Positions 41,001-53,300 of a stretch of 64,000 nucleotides of DNA are shown piece by piece. The notes beneath the pieces were generated by a model. That model saw nothing but the letters and a program-made list of their open reading frames with translations, was not told where the DNA came from and did no database searches. Every line of letters starts with the position of its first letter. The first letter of the stretch is position 1. Source of the DNA: Sisyra terminalis (taxonomy: Eukaryota; Arthropoda; Insecta; Neuroptera; Sisyridae); NCBI GenBank assembly GCA_958496175.1, contig OY292277.1, positions 47,751,050-47,815,049 of the forward strand, written 5' to 3'. The translations under genes and the position numbers were made by a program.

Positions 41001-41261
41001 TAAACATATTTCGAAAAAAATTTTGTCCTGTGTGCAAAAGGACACTAGCAATATCATTTCAAAGTTTCAAAAAGGACAATTTTCAAGAGCTTAAACTGGA
41101 TATAAGGGATGGTTTTTTTCACTAAAACTGAACGTAATATTTGAGGTGGAATCATCTTTAATATAATTGCATAAAAATAATTTAGAAATAAGCGCTATAT
41201 CCTTGAGAAATCACAACGGGAAAATAAGGAAATGAAACAGCATGCAACAATTTTGCCCTAA
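29022..41261 (-). repeat. Large higher-order repeats of 13, 13 and 10 monomers
   Basis: The rare variant AAAATAAGTCG occurs at about 29,022, 33,442, 37,862 and 41,261, spacings of 4,420, 4,420 and 3,400 bp (13, 13 and 10 monomers). Between the second and third units many private variants repeat at +4,418: the chimeric monomer at 33,661/38,079, CACTGGCAATATC at 35,608/40,026, and the GAGGGATTTTTCC change at about 35,840/40,260. The extra three monomers of the longer unit are explained by an internal 1,020-bp duplication (35,608 to 36,628). The first unit matches only partly. Confidence 0.8.
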
Positions 41262-43099
41262 AATAAGTCGATTTTCGAAGGGTGACTTTTCCTTATGAGG
41301 GCTACTTTTAACAACGGAATATCAAACTATGCCTTTTTAGTAAACGTATTCCGAAAAAAATTTTGTCCTGTGTGCAAAAGGACACTAACAATATCATTTC
41401 AAAGTTTCAAAAAGGACAATTTTCAAGAGCATAAACAGGATATAAGGGATGGTTTTTTTCACTAAAACTGAACGCAATATTTGAGATAAAATCATGCTTA
41501 ATAAAATTGCATAAAAATAATTTACAAATTTATGCCAGATCCTTGGGAAATTACAACGGGAAGATAAGGAGGTGAAACAGCATGCAACAAATTTGCCCTA
41601 AAATAGGTCGATTTTCGAAGAGTGACTTTTCCTTATGAGTGCTACTTTTAACAACGGAATATCAAACTTTGCCTTTTTATTAAACGTATTCCGAAAAAAA
41701 TTTTGTCCTGTGTGCAAAAGGACACTAGCAATATCATTTCTAAGTTTCAAAAAGGACAATTTTCAAGAGCATAAACAGGATATAAGGGATGGATTTTTTC
41801 ACTAAAACTGAACGCAATATTTGAGATTAAATCATGCTTAATAAAATTGCATAAAAATAATTTACAAATTTATGCCAGATCCTTGGGAAATTACAACGGG
41901 AAGATAAGGAGGTGAAACAGCATGCAACAAATTTGCCCTAAAATGTGTCGATTTTCGAAGAGTGATTTTTCCTTATGAGGGCTACTTTTAACAACGGAAT
42001 ATCAAACTATGCCTTTTTATTAAACATATTCCGAAAAAAAATTTGTCCTGTGTGCAAAAGGACACTAGCAATATCATTTCAAAGTTTCAAAAAGGACAAT
42101 TTTCAAGAGCATAAACTGGATATAAGGGATGGTTTTTTTCACTAAAACTGAACGTAATATTTGAGGTGGAATCATCTTTAATATAATTGCATAAAAATAA
42201 TTTAGAAATATGCGCTATATCCTTGAGAAATCACAACGGGAAAATAAGGAAATGAAACAGCATGCAACAATTTTGCCCTAAAATAGGTCGATTTTCGAAG
42301 GGTGACTTTTCCTTATGAGGGCTACTTTTAACAACGGAATATCAAACTATGCCTTTTTATTAAACGTATTCCGAAAAAATTTTTGTCCTGTGTGCAAAAG
42401 GACACTAGCAATATCACTTCAAAGTTTCAAAAAGGACAATTTTCAAGAGCATAAATTGGATATAAGGGATGGTTTTTTTCACTAAAACTGAACGTAATAT
42501 TTGAGGTGGAATCATCTTTAATATAATTGCATAAAAATAATTTAGAAATATGCGCTATATCCTTGAGAAATCACAACGGAAAAATAAGGAGATGAAACAG
42601 CATGCAACAATTTTGCCCTAAAATAGGTCGATTTTGGAAGGGTGACTTTTCCTTATGAGGGCAACTTTTAACAACGGAATATCAAACTATGCCTTTTTAT
42701 TAAACATATTCCGAAAAAAAATTTGTCCTGTGTGCAAAAGGACACTAGCAATATCATTTCAAAGTTTCAAAAAGGACAATTTTCAAGAGCATAAACTGGA
42801 TATAAGGGATGGTTTTTTTCACTAAAACTGAACGTAATATTTGAGGTGGAATCATCTTTAATATAATTGCATAAAAATAATTTAGAAATATGCGCTATAT
42901 CCTTGAGAAATCACAACGGGAAAATAAGGAAATGAAACAGCATGCAACAATTTTGCCCTAAAATAGGTCGATTTTCGAAAGGTGACTTTTCCTTATGAGG
43001 GCTACTTTTAACAACGGAATATCAAACTATGCCTTTTTATTAAACGTATTCCGAAAAAATTTTTGTCCTGTGTGCAAAAGGACACTAGCAATATCATTT

Positions 43100-43995
43100 C
43101 AAAGTTTCAAAAAGGACAAATTTCAATTGCATAAAAAGGATATAACGGATGGTTTTTTTCACTAAAACTGAACGTAATATTTGAGGTGGAATCATCTTTA
43201 ATATAATTGCATAAAAATAATTGAAAAATATTCGCTTTATCCTTGAGAGATCACAACGGGAAAATAAGGAGATGAAACAGCATGCAACAATTTTGCCCTA
43301 AAATAGGTCGATTTTCGAAGGGTGACTTTTCCTTATGAGGGTTACTTTTAGCAACGGATTATCAAACTATGCCTTTGCGTTAAATGTAATCCGAAAAAAT
43401 GTTTGTCCTGTATGCAAAAGGACACTAGCAATATCATTTCAAAGTTTCAAAAAGGACAATTTTCAAATGCATAAACAGGATATAACGGATGGTTTTTTTC
43501 ATTGAAACTGAACGCAATATTTGAGATTAAATCATGCATAATAAATTTGCATAAAAATAATTTACAAATTTATACCAGATCCTTGGGAAATTACAACGGG
43601 AAGATAAGGAGGTGAAACAGCATGCAACAAATATGCCCTAAAATTGGTCAATTTTCGAAGGGTGACTTTTCCTTATGAGGGTTACTTTTAGCAACGGATT
43701 ATAAAACTATGCCTTTACGTTAAATGTAATCCGAAAAAATGTTTGTCCTGCGTGCAAAAGGACACTAGCAATATCACTTCAAAGTTTCAAAACGGACAAT
43801 TTTCAAGTGCATAAATAGAATATAAGGGAAGGTATTTTTTGTTGTAATTGTATTGAAAATTTGAGAATGAATCGTCTTCATTGAAATTGCAAAAAAAATA
43901 TTGGGTTTATCGGCTTGATCCTTGGGAAATAAAAGCGAAAAATTATGGATGTAAAAATATATGCTCCACTTTTGCCCTAAAATGGATCGTTTAGC
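43100..43995 (-). repeat. Decayed edge of satellite array
   Basis: The last two to three monomers are progressively diverged. At 43,100-43,800 there are scattered substitutions (ACGTTAAATGTAATCC for the usual TTAAACGTATTCC, and GTTACTTTTAGCAACGGATT). At 43,800-43,995 the match is barely recognisable, held by AAACGGACAATTTTCAAG, TGATCCTTGGGAAAT and TTTTGCCCTAAAATGG. Increased divergence at array edges is expected when unequal exchange homogenises only the interior. Confidence 0.85.
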
Positions 43996-45197
43996 TGTAT
44001 AATTGCATTAGAATTGTTAGGAAATAATTTTTCCTTAAAAAAAAATTTATTTATATTAAACACTGCGTTAAATTTGAAAACGTTGAGGGACTATATCTTT
44101 ATTATTTAACAAATTTATAACTAACTCCTATTTCCAAAAAGGAAAAGTCATTTTTTCAATTTACACTATTAAATTAAATCAGATTAGTTTTCTTTAGACT
44201 TTAAAGTCAATAAAGCCTCTCATTATATAAATATTCTATTTCTTGATTTTATAATTTACAATTTCCATTTTATTAAATGTTTTACTTCTTGAACTATTAT
44301 TTATAACTTTATAAAAAATCACTATATATGCTGCATAGCGATTCCTGAAACCCAATTTATAACTTAAGGTAATAGTTCAGTATCACAGCAATATTAACAT
44401 AAGTCAACATAAGTAAATGCAAAATTATATCAGTAAAGGGCATATACCTTGAGATAAATATTACACTTATCAAATATAAGTAAAATTAAAAGATTTTTCC
44501 CTCACTTGATTGATGATGCTGATGAAAATATAAGTATTAAGTGTATATTTTATGTGGGGTTCTTAAACCATACAGGCATACAGGCCATAACGGACATAAG
44601 GTCTTATAAGGTAAAATAAGTATAACCATGGTTTGTTATATCAATTCACGTCAATGTAACAAAGGATAATTACGTATAATATATGGGCTCAACATTTTTG
44701 GTTTATTATATTATTAAAAAAAAAATTCTTACCTCCACTCTACGTGTTCTTTACCTACGAAAGTTCTTGGGGATCCTAATTTGACAGTTCTGGAAACCAA
44801 TGTTGCATCCTGTAGCCTTACGAAGTTCACAAATTTCACAGAAAACTAAAGATAATGAAAAGAAAATCAAAGAGTAATAAGCAAACAATAATCCTTAAAA
44901 AATAATTGAATCAATTGCACATTATATTATTTTACTCTTTAGACATACTTGGAATGACTTTAGAAAAGTTATAAAACTGGAACTGCTTTGCCATCTGTCG
45001 GAAACTTTCGTAATCTTAGTCTTGTATTTTAACAGTTTTTACACATATTAGTTTGGAACCACGCTAAATGAAATGTCAAAAACGTCAAACATGAAAAACT
45101 TATAAGCAGAATAGTAGTTTTTAAGGTTATGAAATATATTTAAACCGAAATTTTCTTTATTGGATTTAAAAATATATATTTAAAGTGAATATTAAAA
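43996..45197. other. Spacer between satellite edge and cyclin H
   Basis: About 1.2 kb of single-copy AT-rich DNA with no open frame of note. It must contain the cyclin H promoter and 5' untranslated region. No TATA box or clear initiator was identified. No insulator motif was recognised. Confidence 0.6.
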
Positions 45198-47240
45198 ATG
45201 TTTCCTGCTAGTAGCCAAAGAAAATTCTGGATGTATCGCGATGAAAACGAACTAAGTCAGTTAAGAGACAAAGTTAATTATGATTATATTAGTAAGCATG
45301 CAAGAAACTTAACCGTTAGTATTTCCATTTTTCCTTCATTGAATTATTTTATGTGTACAAAATGTAATTTTCAGGAAAAACAACAATCCGAGTATTTCTT
45401 AAATCCGTCCGAAGAAAGGCTAATGGTGCGAAAATACGAGCTGCATCTTCGAGAGTTTTGTCGAAAATTTGTGCCTCAAATGCCACAATGTGTTATAGGA
45501 ACAGCTTTTCATTACTTCAAACGTTTCTATATCAGAAACTCAGTAATGGACTATCATCCGAAAGAAATAATGTACTACTTTTTCAGTTAAATCTTCTGAC
45601 AACTAATTTTTTGTTTCCCATTTAGGGTTACATGTGTGTATTTGGCGTCAAAAGTCGAGGAATTCAATGTTTCGTTGGCACAATTTGTGGCCAATGTGAA
45701 AGGAGATCGTGAAAAAGCGTCTGATATTATCATAAATAATGAATTACTTTTAATGGAACAACTAAGTTTTCATTTAACTATTCACAATCCGTATAGACCT
45801 GTCGAGGGATTGTTGATTGATATTAAAACTCGTGGTTCAATGGCGAATCCCGAACGACTACGTGGTGGAATTGATAATTTTCTGGAAATGGTATTTTTCA
45901 CGGATGCCTGCTTAATTTATGCACCTAGCCAGATTGCATTGGCCGCTATTTTGCATGCGGCCAGCAAAGTACAAGAGAATCTTGATAGTTATGTAACAGA
46001 GATTTTGTTTGGGAAAGAAGGACAACATCGGTTGGCTGATTTAATTGAAGCGGTTCGAAGTAAGAATTTTTCGTAAACTTCCTCAACGGTTTATCTTTGG
46101 ATTTCAGACAAAAAGTATCTGCAGTTGGTTTGAAAAATTTTTCAAAGGTCATGGAAGAAATTTGATAATTAATGCTAAAGTTAATGATTGGTAATTTACC
46201 TGAAAAATTCCTTGAAGAAAAATCTTCTTGATGCGAAGTTTAAGACATATGATTTCAGAAAACGTTAATAAAAACTTTTTACCTAACATAATTCATACAA
46301 TAAGTTAGTATAGACGTTTTTCTTTACATGAGTGTAATATTTCAGTTCATTTTACACTAAGAATATGAATAAATTTTGATGTAGGAGATATTTCGTTATT
46401 TGAAAAATATTTAATTAAGCTTATGTAACTTTATTTCTAATATTAGTTGAAAGCAGAAGTGATGGTTTAGATTTAAAAATAATGAAAATAATTTTTTTGG
46501 TTACAGAAATTCGTTCAATGGTTAAAATGGTCGATGCTATTCCGAAAGATATTCTACGTTTGGTGGATAAAAAGTTGGATAAATGCAGAAATCAAGAGCA
46601 TAATCCAGACAGTGAAATGTAAGTACGATTTTTAGAAATAAATTCATTTTTTGTTTAGTTTTTTGGTTCTTTCACTTATAAACTTTAAATACCTCAATCT
46701 TTATCTTGTCTTTACTAACATATAGGCCATATGGACTTACATATAGGCTATATGGACTTTGACAGCTAAGCTTAGTGAGCTTTTTTAACAGAATATGCCT
46801 TTGCGCATTGTGCGCATGCGCTTAGTCAGATTCGTCCAATGAGGGGCATTTGACTTTTGACAGCTTTTTTGGCAGTTAATATGTAATACTTAAGGAAATA
46901 TTTACTTAAAATCGAAATTCTTTAGATCAGTATTTCTCAATCAGTTTTAATGACGAATTGATAGATTTATGATAAAATTAATTCAATTTAAGTTTAATCT
47001 TTAAATATCAAAACATCCAAGAGTTTTATTGTAAATCAATTCATTCAAAATGGTTAAGAAACATGATGCTTTTACCATGATTTATGATCTATAACTAAAT
47101 TACTGTTAAAAAAATATTTGTTCTTTAGATATAAACAGCGAATGGCCCAAATGTCGGACGATGATGAAGAAACTTATGGTAAGATCCTCGAAGCCAGCAA
47201 CGCCAATGATAATTCTGTCTTAGGAACACAATTGCATTGA
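45198..47240 (+). CDS. CycH: Cyclin H, regulatory subunit of CDK-activating kinase/TFIIH
   Basis: Five exons: 45,198-45,314; 45,375-45,571; 45,626-46,059; 46,507-46,618; 47,129-47,240. Joined they give 323 residues, the same length as human cyclin H as I recall it. All introns are GT..AG; sizes are 60, 54, 447 and 510 bp. Family hallmarks are the N-terminal SSQRKFW, the cyclin-box segment GTAFHYFKRFYIRNSVMDYHP (about 81-101), LASKVEEFNVS (111-121), HNPYRP (158-163), SQIALAAIL (206-214) and an acidic tail (SDDDEE). Cyclin H pairs with CDK7 and MAT1 to phosphorylate CDKs and the RNA polymerase II tail, acting in the nucleus. The start ATG fits the conserved N-terminus. It runs tail-to-tail with the homeobox gene and begins 1.2 kb from a 31-kb satellite block. 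AATAAA follows at 47,271. The identification is secure. Confidence 0.96.
45315..45374 (+). other. CycH: Cyclin H intron 1, 60 bp, in frame and stop-free
   Basis: Begins GTTAGT and ends TTTTCAG, in phase 0. Its length is a multiple of three and contains no stop, so retention would add 20 residues (VSISIFPSLNYFMCTKCNFQ). Removing it gives exactly the spacing from the start to the conserved PSEE (residues 50-53) that human cyclin H has to EPHEE, which supports removal in the main transcript. Confidence 0.85.
46060..46506 (+). other. CycH: Cyclin H intron 3
   Basis: 447 bp, donor GTAAGAATTT, acceptor GGTTACAG. An internal TTTCAG near 46,104 could be a competing acceptor, but splicing at 46,507 restores the expected KIRSMVKMV sequence. 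Nothing else is seen in it. Confidence 0.8.
46619..47128 (+). other. CycH: Cyclin H intron 4, with a 21-bp tandem duplication
   Basis: 510 bp, donor GTAAGT, acceptor TTCTTTAG. Holds two adjacent 21-bp copies of ACATATAGGCYATATGGACTT-like sequence (46,718-46,759) and a local GC-rich palindrome-like stretch, TGCGCATTGTGCGCATGCGC, near 46,803. It may be a remnant of a short mobile element; no boundaries could be defined. Confidence 0.6.
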
Positions 47241-47270
47241 AAAAAATCTTTATTATTATTATGTCAATTT

Positions 47271-47276
47271 AATAAA
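47271..47276 (+). terminator. CycH: Cyclin H poly(A) signal
   Basis: AATAAA 31 bp after the cyclin H stop codon, in an AT-rich context. Confidence 0.75.
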
Positions 47277-47340
47277 ATACATTTTGTACTTGATTATTTA
47301 TATAAAAAAATCTAATTAAAAGAGAAAAAATACATGTTTT

Positions 47341-47346
47341 TTTATT
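47341..47346 (-). terminator. Homeobox gene poly(A) signal
   Basis: AATAAA on the minus strand, about 48 nt beyond the homeobox stop codon. It lies 65 bp from the convergent cyclin H signal, so the two transcripts probably end almost back to back or overlap. Confidence 0.7.
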
Positions 47347-47393
47347 TCTAAAATTAATCTATCCTTAAATAATCATTCTTGAATCCTAAATCC

Positions 47394-50300
47394 TTACGGT
47401 GATTCCAAACTTCGCCCTATACTTTCCAGCTGAGCAATTGGACAAGGTGTGTTTGAATTTTCTGGCTGTGTTTCGTTGAATCTTATATACGGTGGTAAAA
47501 TTTGCATCGATGGCGATGGAATATTTGGTTGATACATTGGTGGATGTGGAAAGCTGGATTCGGGAGATAAAATATTGTTGTTGATGGGAGAAAAATTTGG
47601 AGGAAATGGAGGCATTGCCGGTGTTGGTTGTCCTTGATAGTTGAAAAACCTGAAATACAAAGGAAAAATTAGTTTTTGGTTTAAAAAAAGATAAATATTT
47701 TGTCATACCATAAGCGGTCTCCAAGAAAAATTGGCCTCGGTGCCATTATTCCCATTGCGTTATAGTATTGTTGAGCCAATAATTCTACGTCGTTTGTATA
47801 TTTTCGTTTCCATTTTGTGCGGCGATTTTGAAACCAGATTTTAATCTACAGAAAATGAAACAATTGATTAAAATTGAAAACTTTTGATTGCTTTGGCGAA
47901 TCTACTTGTGTTTCGGTAAGCTTTAAGCTTTTCGAAAGTTGTAAACGTTTAGCGACGGATAGGTACTTATTCTTCTCAAATTCAGCTTCTAACGACTTAA
48001 TTTGAGCTGCCGTAAATGCAGTGCGTGGTCGTTTTTTTCTCTCATCCAAATTCATGAACCGATCGCCCAAATCACTCGATGATGAGCTGTCGTTGAGCTT
48101 GAATTCTGAAAGAAGAAAGGACTTGTGAAATTCCCAACTCCTTTCCAACATTTAAATCGACCATTTATTTCATAAAAGAATGTCTTTGACAACAAATTAG
48201 CTTCGTAAATTATTTTTATCTGACGGGCATCTTTCTTCTAGAGGGACTTGGGGAGTGTAATACTCGCGTTAGCGCCCGTTTCCAGAAATAGTTTCGTCGT
48301 GAGTGCGATGAAAATATTTCTGTATGTTTTTCTGGCAATGACAGATGTGCCATGCGGTAATTAGAGAGCGTTTAGTGTCACTATTTGTCTGTTGTGAACT
48401 ACTCTATGTCAATTATCGTGTGATATACAGCATTCATTTCGCTCGCCTTTTATTCACAGATTTATGTCGCTCGGAGTATGTTCACGTTGGAAACTTATAA
48501 AAAAACATTGTTTTTCCGGTACAACTGCGATAATCGTGGAATTCAATGAGAAAAACGGATCATTGAAAGAAGTTTTCCGCTCGTAACAGTTATTCTCTCA
48601 GTATACTTGAGAGACAAAAAAAATCAAAATCTACCATAAAACAGAATAACATTTATAGAAGAAAGCCAACCGAAGAAAGGAGAGTTCAGTCTTTAACATA
48701 TTCAGAACAGAGTTTCAGATTGATAAAATAAAATCGAAGGCAATTGCCAGTTATTCCAGTTTCTTGTAAAGCTCTGGAGGAATGTATCCTTCATGATTAA
48801 TACATTAGTTGCAAAGATTATGACTCCCATTTTCAATAGATGTTAATTTGGGATTGCAATATCGCACCAAAAGTTCAATCCCGGTATTCAATATTTTAAA
48901 GATCTTAATACCGGCAGTAAAATAAGAGAGAGTAAAAATCATTAAGAACTAATAAATAAATGTTAAGAATCATAAAAAAGTTAAGAAACAACAAACATCG
49001 TCTGTATGTATTTAAGTCACGAAAAAAATATTATCCCTATTCAATTTATGGTTCTATTACAAGCATAGAACGTAATTTTATGCAAAAATTATCAGCTATT
49101 ATCAGTGCTAGTTAATGGTAGTATTAGCTAGATGTGATTTTCCAACTTTTCCAAGTATTTATTTCTATATTCAACATCTTCAAATAAGTCGAATACTATT
49201 TATACTATTATACTCATTGAATAGTTTTAGATGTAGCTGATTTCTGGATTATATTTTGGTTTATTGAAATGTTTTTCGTTATCGATAACTCAAATTTTTG
49301 TTCAAGAGTTAATTACTTTTCGTTATCAACACAAGTGCCACAATCTTCGATAATTCTACCGAATTCTTTTGGATGTTGATAGATTTGTGGGTAAAAAAAT
49401 TAAGGAAAATTAACTTTAAGCTTGATCAAACTCGAATTGATTAGAATCTTTTGTTATCGTTTCATTTTTAAAATTATATTTAAGCAAAGACATTTTTTAA
49501 TTTCAACTTAGTATTCACAGGCCAATTAATTTCACTCGTAAGGGCGAAATAAAAACATAAAATTATACTATTTTGCTATTTATACCGGTATTGTAATTCC
49601 GAATGTTAATTAATATGTCAATATGCGAGTAAAAATTGCAATTTAGATTGGTATGATGGAACCAAATCGCGCAATTTAAAGCTTTCAATTTTAAGCTGTA
49701 AAAGTTGAGATTCAAAAGCTTACTGCTTAAAACCTTAATGGCTAATGTTAGTAACAAATTCTCTAAGCCATTGCAGTAACATTAAGCAAAATTTTGATAT
49801 GAAACAGAGAATTTTTCTTTTATTTTTCTAAAATTGCCTAATTTTTCGCAAAATGATTTCACAACACTTACGGAAAAGTTTCAGAGATCGCTGATTACGA
49901 ATATTAGGTCCGAATAACTAAATGGACCTCATATTTATAGAAAGTGATCTTTATTTATCCCAAAATTACAATGCTTATTCTCAGGTACATCGGTTTACCA
50001 CATATTCATTGATATTAAACAGTTAAACTATCGATTGTAATAACATGGACTTTATATACGTTATTAGTTAAGCGGGTTTTAGATTGTTTTACCCGAAAGT
50101 TGATAAAGAAACCAAGGGATGAGATCCTTGGATCTCCAGGTATATTAAAGAACTTAACTATCCTTATTTTAGTGATCAGTGACCCCAAAAGTCCCAGAGA
50201 GGTAAAATTTGGCCAATTTTGCAAACTTTTCCGTTGAAAATTATGGTTACATTGAATGGTGTCATTTTTTACAAGTATTTTTCTAAATTAAACGAAAAAG

Positions 50301-53300
50301 CTCAATTCTTTCCTATTAACTTCTTTTTTTGACCTAACTAATAGCATAAATCAATTATTCTGTATTAATAAGGATTGTTTAGCTAATGGAGTTCACATCG
50401 AAAGGAAGAACATTTGTATTGCAGTTAAGAAAACTCAAAGTTTTATTGTGAGCTTTTATTTTTCGATAGATTTTTCTGCTGTTTGTTTAGCACAACTTTC
50501 GTTGTGTTCGGTGTGCATATAATTATAACCGTTTAAAAATAAATAAAAAATAAAAAATCGTGGTCAGCACTATAAGTTATCGAAGAAAAATTGCAATTTC
50601 AAAAGCGTCTTTAAATCTTGATGTTTCTGAAGATAGAGACGAGGTATATGCGTATGAATCAGTCTCCATCCCGACAAATTTCGTCTGAGAAAAACCGTCA
50701 GTTTGAATGGAATGTATTTAGTAAGATTATAAAGTGTTTAGCCGACATTCTTACATGTGGTGGCAATGTTGGTCGCGGGTAATTTGCATCAGTGACAGAA
50801 TTAGCTTCTAAAACACTTAACGAGCTTTGCCCGGCACGAAAAGCCCTTCTGTCCAACGACGAAAAGACAAATAATTACCCGTTTTTCTCATTTTACACAT
50901 ACAGTGTGCAACCAACGTCTTTTTCTCACATTAGTTACGAGTGAAAAAATTTCCAAAACGCATATATAATTGCTTTATTACCAGACAAATGACAGATTAA
51001 AGAGTTGTCTTTTTTTCATAATCTTAAATTTGTCGACTGAGATATTTATTATAGCTGAAAATGTCCGCTGATCTATATCTTACCTCGTAATTACATCGCT
51101 CTTTCCTTTCATACTCGATGTTTATAAATATATTCGCTTTAAATTGATCTAATAAATTTTTCACAGTTTTCTGATTTTTATCAGACTTAGAGCAGTTATA
51201 TGACAGGATGTTTCCGACTTTTATGAGACCGAATCGTTGTTTGATATATATTTATTTGAAAATATTATTGTTATCACATGTTTGCTGTAATTAGAAACGT
51301 TATTGTCAAATTGCACATATATTAAACGTTTTAAATGCCTTTCTATTTCGATTAAGCACCAATTAATTCGACTTTGGTTTCACTATGATTTACGAATCCA
51401 ATAAACATATTTCCTATAATAATAAAGCTATAGTCACAAAATAATAAATTTCAATTCTCAAAGGAGTTTCAAAGCATAAAGAATTTTAATGTCCTTAGCT
51501 TATTGAGCCTCTATTTCAGAATGTGTTAATTTTTAATTAAACATACGTATTATGAAAAAAATGTAAACTTATTTTAGATAAATTCTAAAGATAAACATAT
51601 TTTATAACTTCAAAAGAAAAACGCAAAAAATTTAACTTATATAACTTCAAAAAAAAAATTAATTCTTAATATTTTTCACGATACAATTTTGAAAAGCTCA
51701 TTTTATTTATTGAATTAAATTTGCAAAAATGCCTATCTTTTGTATCCAATTCTTAATAAAAGCTTTTAAGTAGGTACTTATAAGTTTTTGTGGTTGATTT
51801 AAAATTAAATTACATCAAACCCTTCGTGAAATAGGAATGCAACTCAAAATTTGAGCTTCTCAACTCATTGAACTTAGAATAACTATAGGATGAATACTAA
51901 CCTTTGAATACCTTTGAATAACATTAGAATAACTATAGGGCATAAGATATATACAGAAAATTTAAAAAAAAATGATGCCAACATTGAATTGTGGTAATAG
52001 TCAGAAGTATAGCTAAGGAGCTTTTAATTAAAAACGAAAAATTTTACATATGCATGCACAGATATAGTTGGAGGCTGTAATTTAGTGGTGCATCTTTTGA
52101 ATTATCCTCCTTCCCCATATTCTTGCATTTTATACAGTGTAAGTAAAATCTTTTAACAATTCTTATAATTTTTTGATGGGGAAATTAAATTGGACGCAAA
52201 TTTATATTTTATACATTTTTCTATCAAATTTTCTAATCCTTAAGATCATTAGTACGGGCAGCTAGGAAGTTTCACGATTTGTAATTATCCTTATAAAGGA
52301 AGATAGGTACATTAATTTTACAACGCATATAGAATAATTTATAAGCAACTAGCTGAATCCGACAGACATAAATAAATTGAATTTAGGAAAAAAAAGCTTA
52401 TTAATTATTAGAATCACCTCCCTTATCAACCCGCAGAATCCCTTGATGTACCAATTGTAACTTACCTTCAAAGAATATATTTATCAATTACGTTTTGAGA
52501 AAATTTGCTCTACCTCTAAAAATTACTGTATAGTTATAACAATGAAGTATTGGCAGTTAACGGCTATTGTATTAACCGTTGTAAAAAGCCGTTTTCTTGG
52601 GGTCGTAGAAATGTTACTAACGGAAGAAAAAGATAAAAACAATATTTGCAGGGAATTGTAGATCGTGATAAAATTTGAGCTTAATCGATGCAGAATCTTT
52701 TGAGTTTTTGAAATCAACCCAAACCAAGAAAACAATTTTATATATGTAGATAAACAAAAGATTATTCATTGCTTATTTAAATCAGAGGTTGCCAAAGATG
52801 GTCACCTCGTGGGCCGCAAAACGCACCCTTGACAATTTGTTCAACCCGGTAAAATGTATACATTTTATAATGACCAAAGTGGTGAAAATCAATATATTAT
52901 AAATGTTTTCAGTGTATCTAAATGTAGTATGGAAAATTTGAGATATAGCTTCAAAAGTGGCCCACGGAGTTTTGATGCATTTCCGAAGTGTCCCGCAATA
53001 TCATTTGGATTGGCCACTCCTGATTTAAATTATGCTGATTTTTCAATATCTTAAAAAAGAACATAGATATTTAATTAAAGGGTCCAATTTATAACCAATT
53101 AATGGGTGTCCCTTTAATTATTTTAATCGGGCTTCTTCTGAATGCTACTTTTACTATTAATAATTAAACGTAAATAGGCAACCTTTTCTTTCAAAGAAAA
53201 ATTAGTTGAACTTGATAAGAAAGTTTCTATCAAATTAGTAAAGCAATCTTTAAATTGGAACCATAAATGTAATCAGAATATAATATTGGTACATCAATTT

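Larger units (their letters stand above)
12490..43995 (-). repeat. Right satellite array, ~339-bp monomer, minus orientation
   Basis: About 93 head-to-tail copies of the same monomer as in the left array, on the opposite strand. At least two subfamilies are interspersed. Type A (majority) has GAGATTAAATCATGC and AAGATAAGGAGGTGAAAC. Type B has GAGGTGGAATCAT, ATGCGCTATATCC and AAAATAAGGAAATGAAAC, and occurs in clusters near 17.7-19.1, 28.2-29.0, 33.0-33.4, 36.0-37.8, 40.5-41.2 and 42.2-43.2 kb. A third type (AATTGAATCATCC with ATTCGCTTTATCC) is next to the palindrome at 12.6 kb and again at 15.0 kb. Recurrent 60-codon frames are satellite artefacts. Confidence 0.97.

Noticed and set aside
1..43995. 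Dozens of ~60-residue open frames such as the one starting MLHAVSPPYLP
   Set aside because: They recur with the satellite period, in both arrays, and simply reflect a stop-free stretch of the monomer. Variants break them freely, with no sign of selection.
1..43995. CRISPR array
   Set aside because: Repeats are ~339 bp head-to-tail with no unique spacers, in a genome with spliced genes. This is satellite DNA.
1..43995. CENP-B box in the satellite monomer
   Set aside because: Only the CGGG part of TTCGNNNNANNCGGG is present (in TTACAACGGGAA); the rest does not fit, so no centromeric role is claimed.
45946..46152. 68-residue minus-strand frame inside cyclin H
   Set aside because: Overlaps conserved cyclin H coding sequence in antisense; no independent support.
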